From Neurospora crassa OR74A (lineage: Eukaryota > Ascomycota > Sordariomycetes > Sordariales > Sordariaceae), in assembly GCF_000182925.2 (NCBI RefSeq), contig NC_026502.1, positions 3,968,001-4,032,000 on the forward strand: a stretch of 64,000 nucleotides of DNA, read 5' to 3'. This document shows positions 20,811 to 34,125 of this stretch, piece by piece; the stretch's first letter is position 1, and every line of letters starts with the position of its first letter. The notes beneath the pieces are model-generated. The model saw only the letters and a program-made list of their open reading frames with translations, had not been told where the DNA came from and did not search any database. Both the position numbers and the translations under genes were made by a program.

Positions 20811-23800
20811 CCTGTCGAAAAAAAAAGTGGAATGCTTGCTGGGGAAAAGAGCGGAGAGGGCGGACGGACGCTCGGGTAACAGGTACCCGCGGATCTCCAG
20901 TTTGAAGAAAAAAAAAAAAAAAAAAAAGTCGAGAAGTGGAATTAGCAACCAACAATGACGACTGTTTTTTTTTTTTTTTTTTTCCCCTTAGTCCCTGCGC
21001 CTAGACCAACGCACAATCCTTGACTAGGGCTGCACAGCGGCTGGACACCGACAAGCCGAGGTGAAGAGAGCACAGAGCAGCAACCTGGCAACCTCACAAC
21101 TTGACGGCAGGACACAGGCTCGGGATTCGATTCTTTTCACCTTGTGTTTGAGACGCCTTAGCTGGACTGACTGGGAAGGTGGATCGACAAAGCTGACAGG
21201 AAGTTGGTGCTAACCTGGCTAGGCTCCCGTCTGGAGTTTGTCGACCTGTGACGGCGCGCCCAGACGAGTGACGGGGATGCCACTTGAACAAACAAAACGC
21301 GGTTCGACAGGAGAGTATCAGTCAGTCACCTAAGAACCCCGACTCTGGCTGTCAACGAAAAGAGACGGGACTCGACGTTCCTCAAGACTGGTGTGGTGAG
21401 GATCAGATGTGTGCCAACTGGAAACGAGGGAAAAGAGCACAAGAGCAAACTGAAGAAAGTGTAAGGACGGGAGTTGTTGGTTTGTTGCAAGGACAGACGG
21501 AAAGGTGTGCCAGGCCAGGTTCAGTTCGAATGTTGGAAGATAGATGGATGGCTGGATGGATGCAGGTGGACAGATCGATAGTATTCGATACGCCCGCCGT
21601 CGGTCCGTCTCAGCTTGGTTCTTCACTTTGGGGGAAAAGCAGGTAGATTTTGGTGTGTGGTAGGTTCGTTGTGGTGCCTGCAGTCGTGCGGTGCCTGTGC
21701 TGTCAGCTGCGTGTGGTGAGTGCCGTGCTGCGTGTGGTGTGGACTGTGGTGTGCTTCCACTTGGCCCTGCCCTGCCTGTCGGTCTTCCACTTCTGTGGAG
21801 AGATGGAAACCTGGCTGAGCGGGTGCGTCCCTCTCAGGTCGTGCCAGGGCCAGTCACCCACCACCCCCCGGCTTCACAAGCTCACAAGCTGCACGACTGG
21901 AACGGTCACCCCTGGACGAAGCCGGCGACCTGGTCCCACACTGCCCTGCCCAGGCTAACTTATTTCTGGGGAAAGGTTGGTCAGCTGCGTGACCGCCCGA
22001 CGAACCTGCATTCGCGTTTGGAGATGCCACTCGTCGGTTTTTCTTGTGGTGTTTTACCTGTCCAACAACGAACGGTCCAACCCAGCGGCTCTTTTGGTTA
22101 GGTTGCTTCTTGTTCGCCTTTGGCCTTTCTTTTCGGTTCGTTGGAGACAACAAAGGCACAGTTGGCAGTCAGTGTACACCAGTTCCTCAGCCGCCTTCTT
22201 ATACTGTAAAAGACTTGGAACCCAGAGACTGGGCCAGTGGACACAAGGACATAACAACAAACAGGACGTAGTCTACGCTTGATCTGTACAACGAGATGAA
22301 AGTCACTTGTTGTATTGGGTAGTCACGCATGCGGAGTAGATAAGCAGATGACCGGAAAGAAAGGCGGATCGCAAAGTCGCGGAATTCAAGACAGAGGACT
22401 CGGAAGAGAAAAAAAAAAAGCAAAGAAAAAGACGGAAGATCTGGACAGAAAAGGGAACCCAGCCAAAAGTATTCCGTACCCACATTAGCCAAAACAGGGA
22501 TCTGGGGCGGACGCTAGCGTTCTTGGTGGGTGTGTTTGTTTGACAATTGGGGCAACGGGATTGACAGGGATCATGTTCTGTCATGAATAAATTCTCTTTT
22601 TCACAGGTGACGATGATGTGGCTTGAGCGCCCTTCCCGGACCGACTTCAGGGTCTTGTGTGTTTACATTCTCCGTTGGTGAGGATGATTATAATTGAAGC
22701 TCTTATCAAAACTTCATCAGCGACGGATCATCGTGTCGGTAACTGAAGTGAACAACAGATCAAAAGTCGGATCAAAGACAACTGGAGCTTCAGATCAGAT
22801 GAAAGCTGGAACCCCAAGACAACTAGGTACCTAAACTAACGTCGCAATCGAAAGGCGGCATTGACAAGAGAAAAACCAGGTCGATCTTGTTACAACGATC
22901 AGGGCAGGCACGGCACAAGGAGCGGCCAACCACACCAAACCAAACACGGTAGGGCGCAACAGGGCAAGCACGGCACGGCAGCCCAGGGCACCACTCGCCC
23001 ACCTTCCACTTTCCCCTCAGGGGACCCGCTCCATCATATCTCTATTGTCCACTTAGGTTTTTTGTCAGGGGAGAAGCGCCTCCTCCAACAAAACAATGAG
23101 GGGTAGGCACTCTCGACCGTCGAGAAAATGCGGGCAGGTGCGGGCAACAAAGCAGCGAAACCCGAATGAGGAGTCGTTGGGCAAACGAAATGCAACCTCA
23201 CTCCCACTTTCCCATCCATCCAGTGATCCAGATCTTGTCTCAATTTCAGATCTTTCTACTGTCAAGTCGGGTCATCGAGATTCTGTCTCAGGTTTTCTAC
23301 AACCAACCTTCGCTCTTTGCGCCATGAGACCGACAAACACCTTCAGCCCCCATCATCCCATGCTGTATCATATCGTCCTGCTCGTTTACCCCTCGGGATT
23401 TGACTGAGGACCACAGCCCCAAATGCCCCCCCCCGAATGCCCCCGCGATGCGATGCGATGTGATGCGTCACGGCCATGCCGCTGCAGTGCTCTGAGGCAC
23501 AGATACTCTACCATATGACATTTGACTGCGTACAGTCGGATGCTACGGATGATGATGACCATGCCACGATCCCACAGGCTCGGATCCTTATTGACCGATA
23601 TCTTATCAGCCGCCTCCTACCAAACCTCAGCCACGAAACACACGGATCACGCTGTCAAGGTAAACGGTTTCGGAATTCTCTGTCATCTGGAGTGCTTCCA
23701 TTTGTTAACAAACACCTTTCCTGTCGCAGCCAAGACGGACTTTCCCCCGTTTCCTTGCCTCCCGAAAACCGTGGGACGGCACGCCAGGCACAGCAATCTT

Positions 23801-25508
23801 ATCTCATCCCTATCAGCCTCGTACTACTTCGGGCGAATGCCAGTTGAACATCAGCCTCGGTGACGAACCAACAATGAAGAGACGATCGGAAACACCGTGA
23901 ATGAGTACCCGAGTCAACGAGATGGAAACTGGCAAGCCTACGAGGGGAAGATACGGACAAAGTTCGGTTCCGAGACTGAGGACTGGGGACTCGAGATCAT
24001 CACCAGCTGTTTGCTCAGCTGTAATAGACGTTATTACAATCCACCACAAGAGTATACGGGATGGCAAGGGAAGATGGCAACTCAAAGGTAAGGCTATGTG
24101 ATGTGTAAGTTGTTCATTGCCTGCCCTGCGCCTTGCTACACAAGTCAAATTTTGGAAGCGTATTCAAAGGACATGGGCAAAGCCTGCCTGACCTGGAGGA
24201 AAATAGGCGATGTTGTCTTCCCTGTTTCCGAGCTTCAGTACCCGGAACTGGTGAGAGAAGAGACACTCAGGCTGCAGCAAGGACGACATGAAGCAACAAT
24301 GCATCTGTTGACACTAGCATACGCACAAAGCTCGCTGCAAGGCAAAGCACCTCGACCCGTTGCTCTTGCATATTTCTTTTCTTCTTCTTCCTCTTTTTTT
24401 TTTTGTTTTTTTTTTTTTTTACTGTGGTTTTACCGACTCACATCTTGCGTGCGTTTTGATGTACAGAATCGGGCTTGTCCTGTATAAGTATATGTCCTCC
24501 CTGGTGCTCAGAGAGGAGATTGACCGTTGCCAATCTCCCGAGTTTTCGGTATGCATAAGTAGTCATAGATACAGCAGACATCAAGGTTGACATACTTCAA
24601 GAATCTGATTGATACACTAGCAGACCGACATCACTATAAGCTTTTGGATCATATCGATCTATCTGTCTTCAGTATATCATTACCGTTAATCAGCCAAGCC
24701 TTTCCATTTTCGATACCAGACTGTTGGTTCGATCGCCTTTCGCTTTGCCGATCTCCTCCTCGTAGCAACATCACGAAGCTGAAGAATGGCTGGCTAAGCC
24801 TCACAAGCACTTTGTAAGGAAAAGCTTGTCGGTGGCATTTGAGCACTGCATCACGTAGGTAGGTATGTACATGGGTCAGCATTGGAACCAGCAGTAGCCT
24901 GTCTAACACTGCCCCAAGTACTTATGTACCTGTTACAGCTGGCGTACTTGGACATACCGTACCTAAACATCGGATTGCCAGAAACGTAGCAGGAGCAGAA
25001 GCAGAAGCAGCAGCAAAAGCAGCAGTAGCCGCAGCAGTAGCCGCAGCAGTGAACATCACGTTCAAGCTCGGAAGTGGAAGTGATGCAATGCAGCAAAAAG
25101 ACTGGACGGCCTGCGCAAAGACGGTACCAAAAGTGCCGAACCTAAACTTCAGCAATAACACCACTACAAGTAAAACAACGGGGAAAAGAAAGAACAAAGA
25201 ATCTCTCCCATTCCATCCATCTTGCATAACCGAAAAAAATCCCAGGTTGTTGAAAAGTCTCTCTACCTATGCTAAGATGCCCACATCTTGAAGGTAAGAG
25301 AAGAGAAGCTAAGCTAAGCTAAGGTAAGAGAAGGTAAGGTAAGGTACGTATACTTATTTTCAGGGACCCACCCATAACTAGTGCTAGTACCTCTATACAA
25401 CAACAAACTTCATCTACGTGGTAAATAAGGAAGCTCAAGTTAATCACTCACTCACTCAGGTTAGGTACCTTAGCTCTCTTTCTCAACAACTCAGTTCCTG
25501 AAGCAGTG

Positions 25509-25600
<92 letters not shown>
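25509..25600. repeat. (GTAA)n tetranucleotide microsatellite, about 23 copies
   Basis: Perfect GTAA/AAGT repeat for roughly 92 bases, followed within 15 bases by a GGAT array. Confidence 0.95.
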
Positions 25601-25612
25601 CACTTTTGGCTT

Positions 25613-25653
25613 TGATGGATGGATGGATGGATGGATGGATGGATGGATGGATG
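25613..25653. repeat. (GGAT)n tetranucleotide microsatellite, about 10 copies
   Basis: Perfect GGAT array next to the GTAA array. Confidence 0.95.
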
Positions 25654-25740
25654 ATAATTGATGAAGACGACGACGGAAGTCTCGTTACGACTGAACTGAC
25701 GGATCACACACCTTTGCTGATGGGATGTTATCTGTGATCT

Positions 25741-25845
25741 GTTAGCTTGTTAGCTTGTTAGCTTGTTAGCTTGTTAGCTTGGCAAGTACCTTAGCTTGGT
25801 AAGTACCTTAGCTTGGTAAGTACCTTAGCTTGGTAAGTAGGTAGC
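25741..25845. repeat. Two adjoining tandem repeats with 8-bp and 17-bp units
   Basis: GTTAGCTT is repeated five times (25741-25780), then GGYAAGTACCTTAGCTT three to four times. The longer unit ends with the AGCTT core of the shorter one, suggesting that one grew from the other. Confidence 0.9.
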
Positions 25846-26462
25846 TTGATATCGATGGTGGCTATACATCAACATGAAAGGAACATGGAAGAAACATCTT
25901 GGAACAGGCTGACGACGAACTGCATGGCTAGTATATACCCAGTATTTCCTGCGTCGGAATAGAAACTTTATGCCACGCCGAAATAATCATGGTTAACAAG
26001 CGAGGTTATATCTCTGCTGAAATGTCCATACACCAGTCGAGAGTTTCTTTGAAGTTGAGGTCGAAGTCGGGTGCTCTCTTGAAAGGAAAGGGAATGGAGG
26101 GAGGGAGGGAGGTTCCACTTGGGAAAAAGCAGGGGCTGACCAATCAACTAACACCGTTTCTCTTCCTGGTGAGCATGGACATTGAGAGGTCACGGACAGT
26201 ACCTAAAGTACTTACCTACACTACACTACAGTACGTAGAGAGGAGACGGACTGCTGGCCGCCCAAAGGTTTGTTGCAAGTTCACTACAGATCACATCGAT
26301 AACAAGGACGCAATACTTTTACGAGCATCGATCAAAGTAAGGATTCAAAGTCATTAGGCATTACCGTTCACTAACACATGAACAAAATATCCTAGGTATT
26401 CGTTACCGCTGCATGCATCGCAATGACCTCCTCATCAACACCCCCATCCATCCGCATTTCCA

Positions 26463-28284
26463 TTAGGCGTTCTTAACCCCCGGCGCCGCCAGCGCCAACA
26501 ACTTGTCAAACTTGGGCGTTCCCAATCCCGTAACGGGATCCCATCCCTCGGTAGCATTCCACTTGGCAGTTCCACCCACATCACCCGCAAACTCTGGCCT
26601 GCCGCGGCATCCAGTACCCGCACCATTCACGATATCCGTAAACGCGTCCTTGGAAGCATACAGCAAGGGGTTGATGAATCCCAAGCTTGGCAAGCCGTGG
26701 CTCTTGCGGGCAGCATTGAGCAGGGCAACGAGACCAGCGAACATGGGCGCCGAGGCAGAGGTACCCGAAACACCAACAAGACGACCGTCAACGTACACAG
26801 CGTACCGGGATGCCTGCGCACTCACGTCGGGGAAGCCACGGCCCTGCTCGTCAAAGAAGTCGCTGTACGTGTCGCCGATCTTGTCGAGGTACTTCTTGAC
26901 AACGCGTTCCTGGTACACGGGGCGCTTGTGGTACATGGAGAAACCACCGGACGAGAAATCCACGGCCTTTTCGGGGCCCGTCTGGTAGGTGCCTCCAACC
27001 GAGGTAACCCACGGGCAGGCGCCCGGGAAGGTGGGCTCAAAATAAGTGCTGTTGGTGCCGTCGTTGCGGATGCAGGCGTCGCCGGGACCGGAGTCGCCCG
27101 AGGAGAAGATCACGGATACACCGCGCGCGCCGAGCTGGCCGATCATGGAGCACACCTTGAGGGCGTACTCGCGGGGCACGGATTGCTCTTCTTCACCGTA
27201 CGAGGTGGAGAGGGTGGCGGGGAGCTCCGAGTTCTTCAGAGACAAAAGGTACTGGAAGAAATCGAGGTAGGGCTCGTTGGAGATCTCGGGGCCGGGCTGG
27301 TTGGCCGTAGGGACGAGCGGGCCGCGGCCGCCAATGGAGTACTCGCGGATCGGGATGGGGTTGGAGATGGCGAGGATGTATTGGAGGTCAAGGTTGGCCT
27401 CGACTGTGGGGGTTGTTAGTACGGAGCTTCAATGGAAAGACTGGAGTGGGGAAAAGCTCACCTCCGATTTTATCGGGAGACTGGTCATGGAGACCACCCT
27501 TGACCAGCTTGACGGTGTAGTTGCGGTCAGCAGCGTCAGGAATAAAGGCCTTGGCGAACGAGGTGAAATCGTCATAGTTGGAGTACTGCTCAAGGTACGA
27601 GGCAAAAGCGATGGTGTTCTTGTCCGAGGCAGAAGGCTTGTACTTGATGTTGTACAGGGAGCGAATCTCGTCGGGGTAGATGCAGCCGGTGCAAGTGGGG
27701 TGGTCCCCGCCAACCTTGACGTTGGCAATGTTCTTGGGCTCAGGCTCATCGAAGATCTCAAAGATGGTGGAGGCCTTGGCGGCGAGCTTGCCGAAACGGG
27801 TGGTGGGCTGGATCATGTCGACATGGGCATCCAGCTCATCGGGAACGCTGTACTGGAGAGTGCGGAGCTTGGGGCCCGTCTTGTCGCCGTCCTGCTGGTA
27901 CCAGTCGAAAGTGGTGTTGAGCAGGTTGTTGGCCTTGGCGACCGAGGTGGTAAAGGAGACCCAGTCGTTGTCCACCTTGCCCTTGATGCCGTTGCGGTTG
28001 AGCCACGAGGTGACGGCATCCGTGGTCTCGTCCGCAGGGGCGACCAGCGAGCGAACCTCTTCGCTGCTCAGGTGCATGCCATACTCGTGGTGGTTGGGAT
28101 CAGACACGCGGAGGATGGCAGTCTCAAGAGCATCGGGCTGGTGGGCGGGGAGGGCGATCTTAAGCGACACGCTCTCGTCGGCCGAGGCGGCGCGAACCTT
28201 TTTCCAGCCCGAGGGGACCGAAGGGAGGCTGCTCTTAACATGGGCAGAAGCGCCCGCGGCGAGGAGGAGGACGGACCAAAGCAT
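26463..28284 (-). CDS. Secreted tripeptidyl-peptidase-type sedolisin, family S53
   Basis: Acid-acting serine-carboxyl peptidase that removes tripeptides from N termini, probably extracellular. Exons 28284-27462 and 27403-26463 (58-nt intron, GTGAGC...ACTAAC...CACAG, phase 1) give 587 residues. Residues 1-14 are a signal peptide (MLWSVLLLAAGASA). The pro-kumamolisin activation domain covers about 15-190. In the catalytic domain the Glu/Asp pair is in EANLDLQY (E276, D280), immediately after the intron. The oxyanion Asp is D378 in SSGDSGPGDA and the nucleophile is S490 in VSGTSASAPMF. The Ca2+ site is represented by DIVNGAGTGC and EGWDPVTGLGTP near the C terminus. All catalytic residues are present, so it should be active after propeptide removal. 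Confidence 0.93.
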
Positions 28285-31200
28285 AATGGTGATGGTCGAC
28301 TGGTGGCCTGGTCTGGTTGGACTGAGGTGCGACTGGGAGAAAAGAAAGAAGATCGGGGGGGATAGGGAAGTTATATAGTCGGACGTTTGTCCTCCACGGA
28401 AAGGAGTACCAAGATCCAGCATGACATGATTTTTTGGAGTGGCAGCAACAACTTACGCGATAGCGGTCATAGGCCGTACAGAAAGACCGTAGATGCAGAT
28501 CATGATGTCGTCCAAGGTATCAGGAGAACGCGTTGAGCTCCTTCCTCATTGGGTTAAGGTGCTCCCTGCACATGATGGACCGGCATGGAAGGGAACCCGC
28601 CTCGTCGAAAAAGCCGTGTCCGTTAAACCGACTGTGGTCTGTTATTTGGACAATTGCTTTTTGTGCTATGAATTGAAATGGTCTTTTTGTATTTTGCAAT
28701 GCCGTCGTCTGTTTTTTGAAGAATCGCAATCTTTACCTGAATGACCGTGTTCCGTATTTGAGCATTTGTCGCAAAGGCTCAAGACTTGGAACTTTAACAA
28801 GTTCCACGCCTGTCTTGGTCGCATCGATTCCTATCGATATCACTGCATGCTCTTGGGAGGGCATATGTCCGGCATTTATGCATTACGCCCATAGAAACAT
28901 TAGGTATTAATGCCACCGAAAATCCGTGCACGTTTTGATGCATTGAACCGGACAAGAAGTGGTAGCCATTGTACATATGTACCCAGAAGAGAAAGTCCGT
29001 CGAAGCTTTGAGTCTGAATCTGACCTTTGCGGTGTGTTGGCATGCACGCACTTAACACTTCCACGACATGGTCATTTGAGTACCTGACATAGTCTCTTTA
29101 ACGGATCCGCGACAAACCGGTTTGCAACTAGCTTGAGGAATTCCAGCGACAATCCAGCACTTGTCATGTTCCCCGGGCGGCGGGCGGCGGTGGATGGAAG
29201 AAGAAGAGCACAAGGGAAGCTGGGCAATGAAGGAGGAGGAGGAGTATGTAACGTCAGGAACCGAAACAGAGAGTGACAGCCAGGAAAAGGCGTCCGGGTG
29301 TTTGCTCCACACCACTTGGCAAGTCACCGGCACTGACGATGATCGGCCCCCCAGCCCCAGCCCCGTTTAACTGAATGCGGTTAACTTGGGGGGGCGGCCC
29401 ATAGGCGATTAAGGGCAGGTCGATACACACAGAGCCAGGCCGTGGATCAGGCCAAAAGATCGTCGTCGCGACTGTCAGTCACGAAGGGGCAGTTGGGTAG
29501 CCGACGATGTTCGTTCGTTCTTCTGTCAGCAGTTGTCGCGGATTGTTGGATGGATGGGATGCGGATCCGATGCTAGTCGATGCGGATCTGTTGATGGAAA
29601 GAGGAAGGTCGGTCGACACGGACTAAGAACCACCACGGGCCGGGAGAGGGTGTCATTGGCCAATTGCACTAAGGTAGGTACACTACACTACACGGAAAAC
29701 CGGTCACCGTAGGTATGTAGTGTGTGTAACGAGATCTCTCATCTGCCGAGCGCTGCAGACTGGTGAGTGCAATACATATTGTGACAGAACAATGCTACCA
29801 TTGGGCTGGCTGGCGACTCTGCGGCGGTCAGTGCCAGTCCAGAAGACGAAGGTGGTAGCCAGATGGGATGCTGTGGGCCATTATTATTTTGCTAGTCGCA
29901 ATTTCATTTTGCTGATGGCGTTTGTAATGCGTCGTTTTCATCATATTCGTGTACAAGATAGGTGAGACGGTTGTACGCCGTCACGGCGTTTGCGACTTTG
30001 TCCTTCCTTCCTGATGGTGACAGTGATGGGAGTTCACGATGGCCTTCATCCCGTCGACTAGACGCACGGCCACTGGAGTGCCTCGGCAGTGAGCTACACT
30101 TGGCAAAGCTTGACCAGACGGCAACAGGCTTGCTGTCAAGTGGGATCAAAATTCTTGTCAATGTAACATTTCAGCCGGGACCATGGAATCTAACATTTTT
30201 CCTTCTCAGAGGCATGAATGTCGATCTAAGATAGTCAAATGTAGCTGCTATCTTGTCAGTGTTTGTTTGCTCGCTGTAGTTGTTGATGACTGATAGAGCA
30301 AGATCTCCATTTCTTGTTCTCGGCAATATTTCGTACGGCATGCCTCCCATCCCATACGTGCCGACACCGACACGCGATGGAATGACATGCCAACGCTGAC
30401 CGGCACGAACCCCACTTTGGTGATGGTTGACCTTCCTCGTTAGGATATGGTTCTCCGCCATCACTATACGATGGAGTTTTCTATGAAAAATCGAATCGTC
30501 ATGGTCGATGGCGCAAGAGACTGTCCGATGAGGAGACAGGCGGAAATGCCCGAACGATGCGATGCCAGAACCGAGGGGAATGGAGAGGGAGACGGAAAGA
30601 CCAAAGGGAAAGGAACAGAAGATTCGGAGAGTCAGCATCCGCGTCTTGTTTAAATGAAACCGCCATGACCCAAAGTCGTTCTTATCCTTCGTATCATGAT
30701 ATAAATTGCTTCCTCACCCCTTTGCCTCCTCCTCACTCCCGGGCTGAAAGTAACGCAAATATTTTACTACTTGGCAGTGATAACGGTCTCTTGGGTGCCC
30801 GGTGCGGGTGGCTGCGTGGCTGCTTTGCCAACCTGCGTGGCGGTCAGGGTTCGGTGGCTGCTGCGCCGCGAGAATTACAGTCTCAAAAATCGGCAAGAGG
30901 ACCATTGGTTTTGTCCAATTGCTGCTCATTTTGAACGGTTGACAACAGGATGATGTAAATACGGTTCCAAGGTCCGGACAGTTATGTTTGTGCTCCTCGA
31001 CCGTTGACGGGATGGCATGTCCTCAACCTAAGGCCGGGCGTTCGGCGGTGTTTTCCAGGAGACCACTGCAGCAGGCCCACCCACAGTGAAAGATACGGCC
31101 CACAGACGGTCCGGAACGCCGCTACCGGATCTTTCGGCAGCGGCCTGGATCCGACCTCGCGTTCCTCCCGGATCGCGGTCGTCGTTCCGACCACAGCGGG

Positions 31201-34125
31201 GTCACAACGGGCCGTCCACGACTCGAGAAAAATTCCCGCCGTCGGCCTCTCTATGTAGTGTAGTGCAGACCATGGCAGCCTTCACCGTTCCACGGACGGA
31301 CCGATAGTCTACAAGTGGAGTCGGACCCATCAGCCCGGATGCACACGGCTGAGAATGGGACAAGGCAATTTTGTTTGGATGAAAAAAAAAGGACCGAGGC
31401 CCGAGTACGGGAGGTGCCCGTTGGCCCCCATCACCACGCCGCAGGGAGCTTCCTTGGATCTCCAAAAGATTCAGCCACTTGTCGCGCTCTCTTGGCAGGC
31501 ACGAAACGACGACGCCGGCAGCCGAAAGGAAGCTCAGTCACGACGAAGACCGGTTCATGTGAGGACGCGCGGGTTGGGCCTGTACGACGTCAGCGAGATG
31601 AAGATAATCAGCTCGATAATTAGTGGTTCATCTTGCTTCCCTTCTCGCTGGTGACGGGACCCTCACTGACGACTGCGGGCTACGAGACTGCGAGATTGGG
31701 GAGATTGAGCACTGCATAGTGTACAGGTACCTTACCTCTGGACATGAATGGCGGCGTTTGATTGGCGAGGTGCCTTGTGGTCTGTGTGCCACCGCAGTTC
31801 TAGACGTAGTGTACACTATAGCGACTGTGAGGAGGAGGAGGAGGAGGAGGAGGAGGAGGAGAGCGTGACCTTCAACCACAACCGTTACTAGTGTACACTA
31901 CCGCTAGCCGAGCTGCCGTCATGCCGCCTAGTAGTGTATCATGATGGCTGATGGAAGTGGTGGTGATACCTACCTACATAGTGTACTTGGTCTTGGTTAC
32001 CTACTTTGTCCCACGTTGGACAAGCCAACTTGGCTGCAGCAGGAATACCAGTAAGATGGGCATGTGCTCACTTGCAGATGGAGCTGATAGGGCCATGATA
32101 GATTCTGAGCCCTGTGACTTACAAAGTTGGCTGTTGATTGCGACGGGTTTTTCATTGGATGTTTATCTGGCCCAGTCGCATCACCAACTTGTCAAAACCT
32201 GCAGGGACGGGAGCATGAGCGATGGGAACTTGAAGTTGATGGGGGAAAAGAGACCGAAAGAGGTCCGTGCACAGTCTACCCCAAGACAACAAATATATCG
32301 ACCAACACCGCTCACAGTCTCCGGTGAGGAGAGGAGGAGTTGGAGAAAGGGATGATATGTCTGTAGGTACTTGACATCTTTTGAGCTTATCTCTATCACG
32401 GCCAAGAAGAGATTACACTACACTACACTGCACTACACTAGTGAAGCCGACACTTCTTCTAATCTGCTACCCGAACCCTTTTCTTGGTGTTGTTATTTTC
32501 GGTATCCTCCAACATGCTTGGCGACGTGGCTTTCCCCTGAGACAGAAGAAAAAGGTAGCTTGAATCCAGTTTACGTTTTCGTTGGCATGCAAGGTACAGC
32601 ATCGCATCCGAACAACATAGGTAGGTACCTAAGGCTTCATCGTCAGAGGGAATGAATGCATCGTGAAGAGAGGAGGTGAGAAAGAGGAGAACTTGAAGCC
32701 AAAAAGCAGGAAGATCCTTGTCGAGGCATCATCTTGTTCTGGTTCGTTACCCCCCAATTTCTGCGAATAGTTTAAATTTGGCTCTCCACCTGTTGCATCC
32801 ACTCGTCTCCTCGTCGGGTCCTGGACCCTAGGTCAACTCCAAATTGTCTATCAAACTCGTACACTACATATTGTACGCCATCTGTAAAGTCGTGCCAGGG
32901 CGGCTTCCGGCAGTTGCTAACACCATGGACACGTTGTATTGGAATTAAACGTGGTTTTCGGTGTTTTACCTCCTGTGTTCTGCTTTCCGGGGCCGTCCTG
33001 TCAGAATTGCGTACTGCTTGTTTGTCTTTTGTCTTGCTTGGTCGGGGGCGAGACTGGACTGAGAGTCTGGCTTGTCTTGACTCCATTTTGGAATTCTATT
33101 GTTTTCCTTAGTTCTCTTCACCCCCTGACTACTCCATACTGGTAGTATGTAGGTAGTTTACACTTTGGGGCCATTTCCATCTCAATCCTCTCTTTCTCCT
33201 CCAGGGTCTAATTGATCCAACTCTCTTTGTGCTTCCCACCTTCTTTCTTTCTTTCCTTCCCTTTCTGTCCCTTCTTCCTCTTGTTCCATTGTTCGCGCTC
33301 TGCCGTGTCTGGGGGTCTAGATCAACCTCTCCGGTCCAGCCAGGCACGTACCACAACCATACCGGAGCGGTACCTCCATCATCTTCAACCACATCGATTC
33401 GCTCGCCACCACCACACTCACACGTCCCGTCACTAGGTCCTTATCCCATCCTTCTTTTCTTCTTTTGGCCCAGTCCTAAAACACTCACTTCCGCACAACG
33501 TTGGTTTGATAACGCAACAGTACGTCCTCACTCTTGGTCGCACACTGTATACCGCCCAGCAGGTACCCTCATCAACGTCGTTGTCTAACTCGCTCCAAGA
33601 GGTGCAGCAAAACCTTGTGCAGTGCCTAGCGCCCCCTAAGCAAGCAAGGCCCCCACATGATTACATCCCGTTCTCCAGCCAACGTAACTTGATCTCCTTT
33701 GCGCTGCCCTGCTTTTTCTCGACATCGACGCCGCCATTCGCTTCCAGCTTGGTTCGAGGCCCCTACTCGTGCCTTATCAACCAACATTCTCCGTTGTGGG
33801 AGTTTACAGCCTCCTCCAGCTCGACAGGGTGAATTGCCAACTCCACAGCTAAAGTCCCAGTATAAACTAGACAGAACCCCCCTTCGGTCCTTTGCAGGCT
33901 GAGGTCCTCGTTGATTGTGTGCTGGTGTCTGTCCCTCACGACTTGAAGAACTTGACAAAAACAAGAGGAAGAAAAGGAAAAAAAAAATAAAGGCATGCCA
34001 CCAAGTCTGACCTACCACAGGACTGCCGTCTGACCTATTGTGTTCCTTGTCCTCGACATCGACTGAACCACAATAGGGTATAAGAAGAAGCAAAACACAG
34101 CTCGCCAATACTAATACCGCCAAAC
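28285..34125. other. 5.8-kb divergent intergenic region
   Basis: Separates the sedolisin (minus) from the large unknown gene (plus). I found no frame with recognisable domains; the largest open frames are about 155-165 codons and look random. It contains TAGTG/CACTA repeats, a GAG run at 31828-31862, two copies of a 12-bp palindrome, and CT-rich sequence before 34126. It may contain long leaders or non-coding RNA genes. Confidence 0.5.
31828..31862. repeat. (GAG)n trinucleotide repeat
   Basis: About 11 perfect copies in intergenic DNA, flanked 10 and 27 bases away by identical 12-bp palindromes TAGTGTACACTA (31807-31818 and 31889-31900). Confidence 0.9.

Larger units (their letters stand above)
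20811..26462. other. 5.6-kb intergenic region upstream of RXT3
   Basis: No supported gene. The first 200 bases hold A and T homopolymers (about 20905-20927 and 20965-20982), probably in the RXT3 leader. GATG, CAGCAG-like and CT-rich stretches follow. From about 25290 to 25850 the DNA is tandem-repeat rich. Open frames of up to about 136 codons exist on both strands, but none shows a recognisable domain or splice-consistent extension. Long UTRs or non-coding transcripts are possible. Confidence 0.5.

Noticed and set aside
24098-24487. 129-codon open frame ending in Ser/Phe runs
   Set aside because: The C-terminal half is translated CT/T homopolymer; the rest has no match that I recognise.
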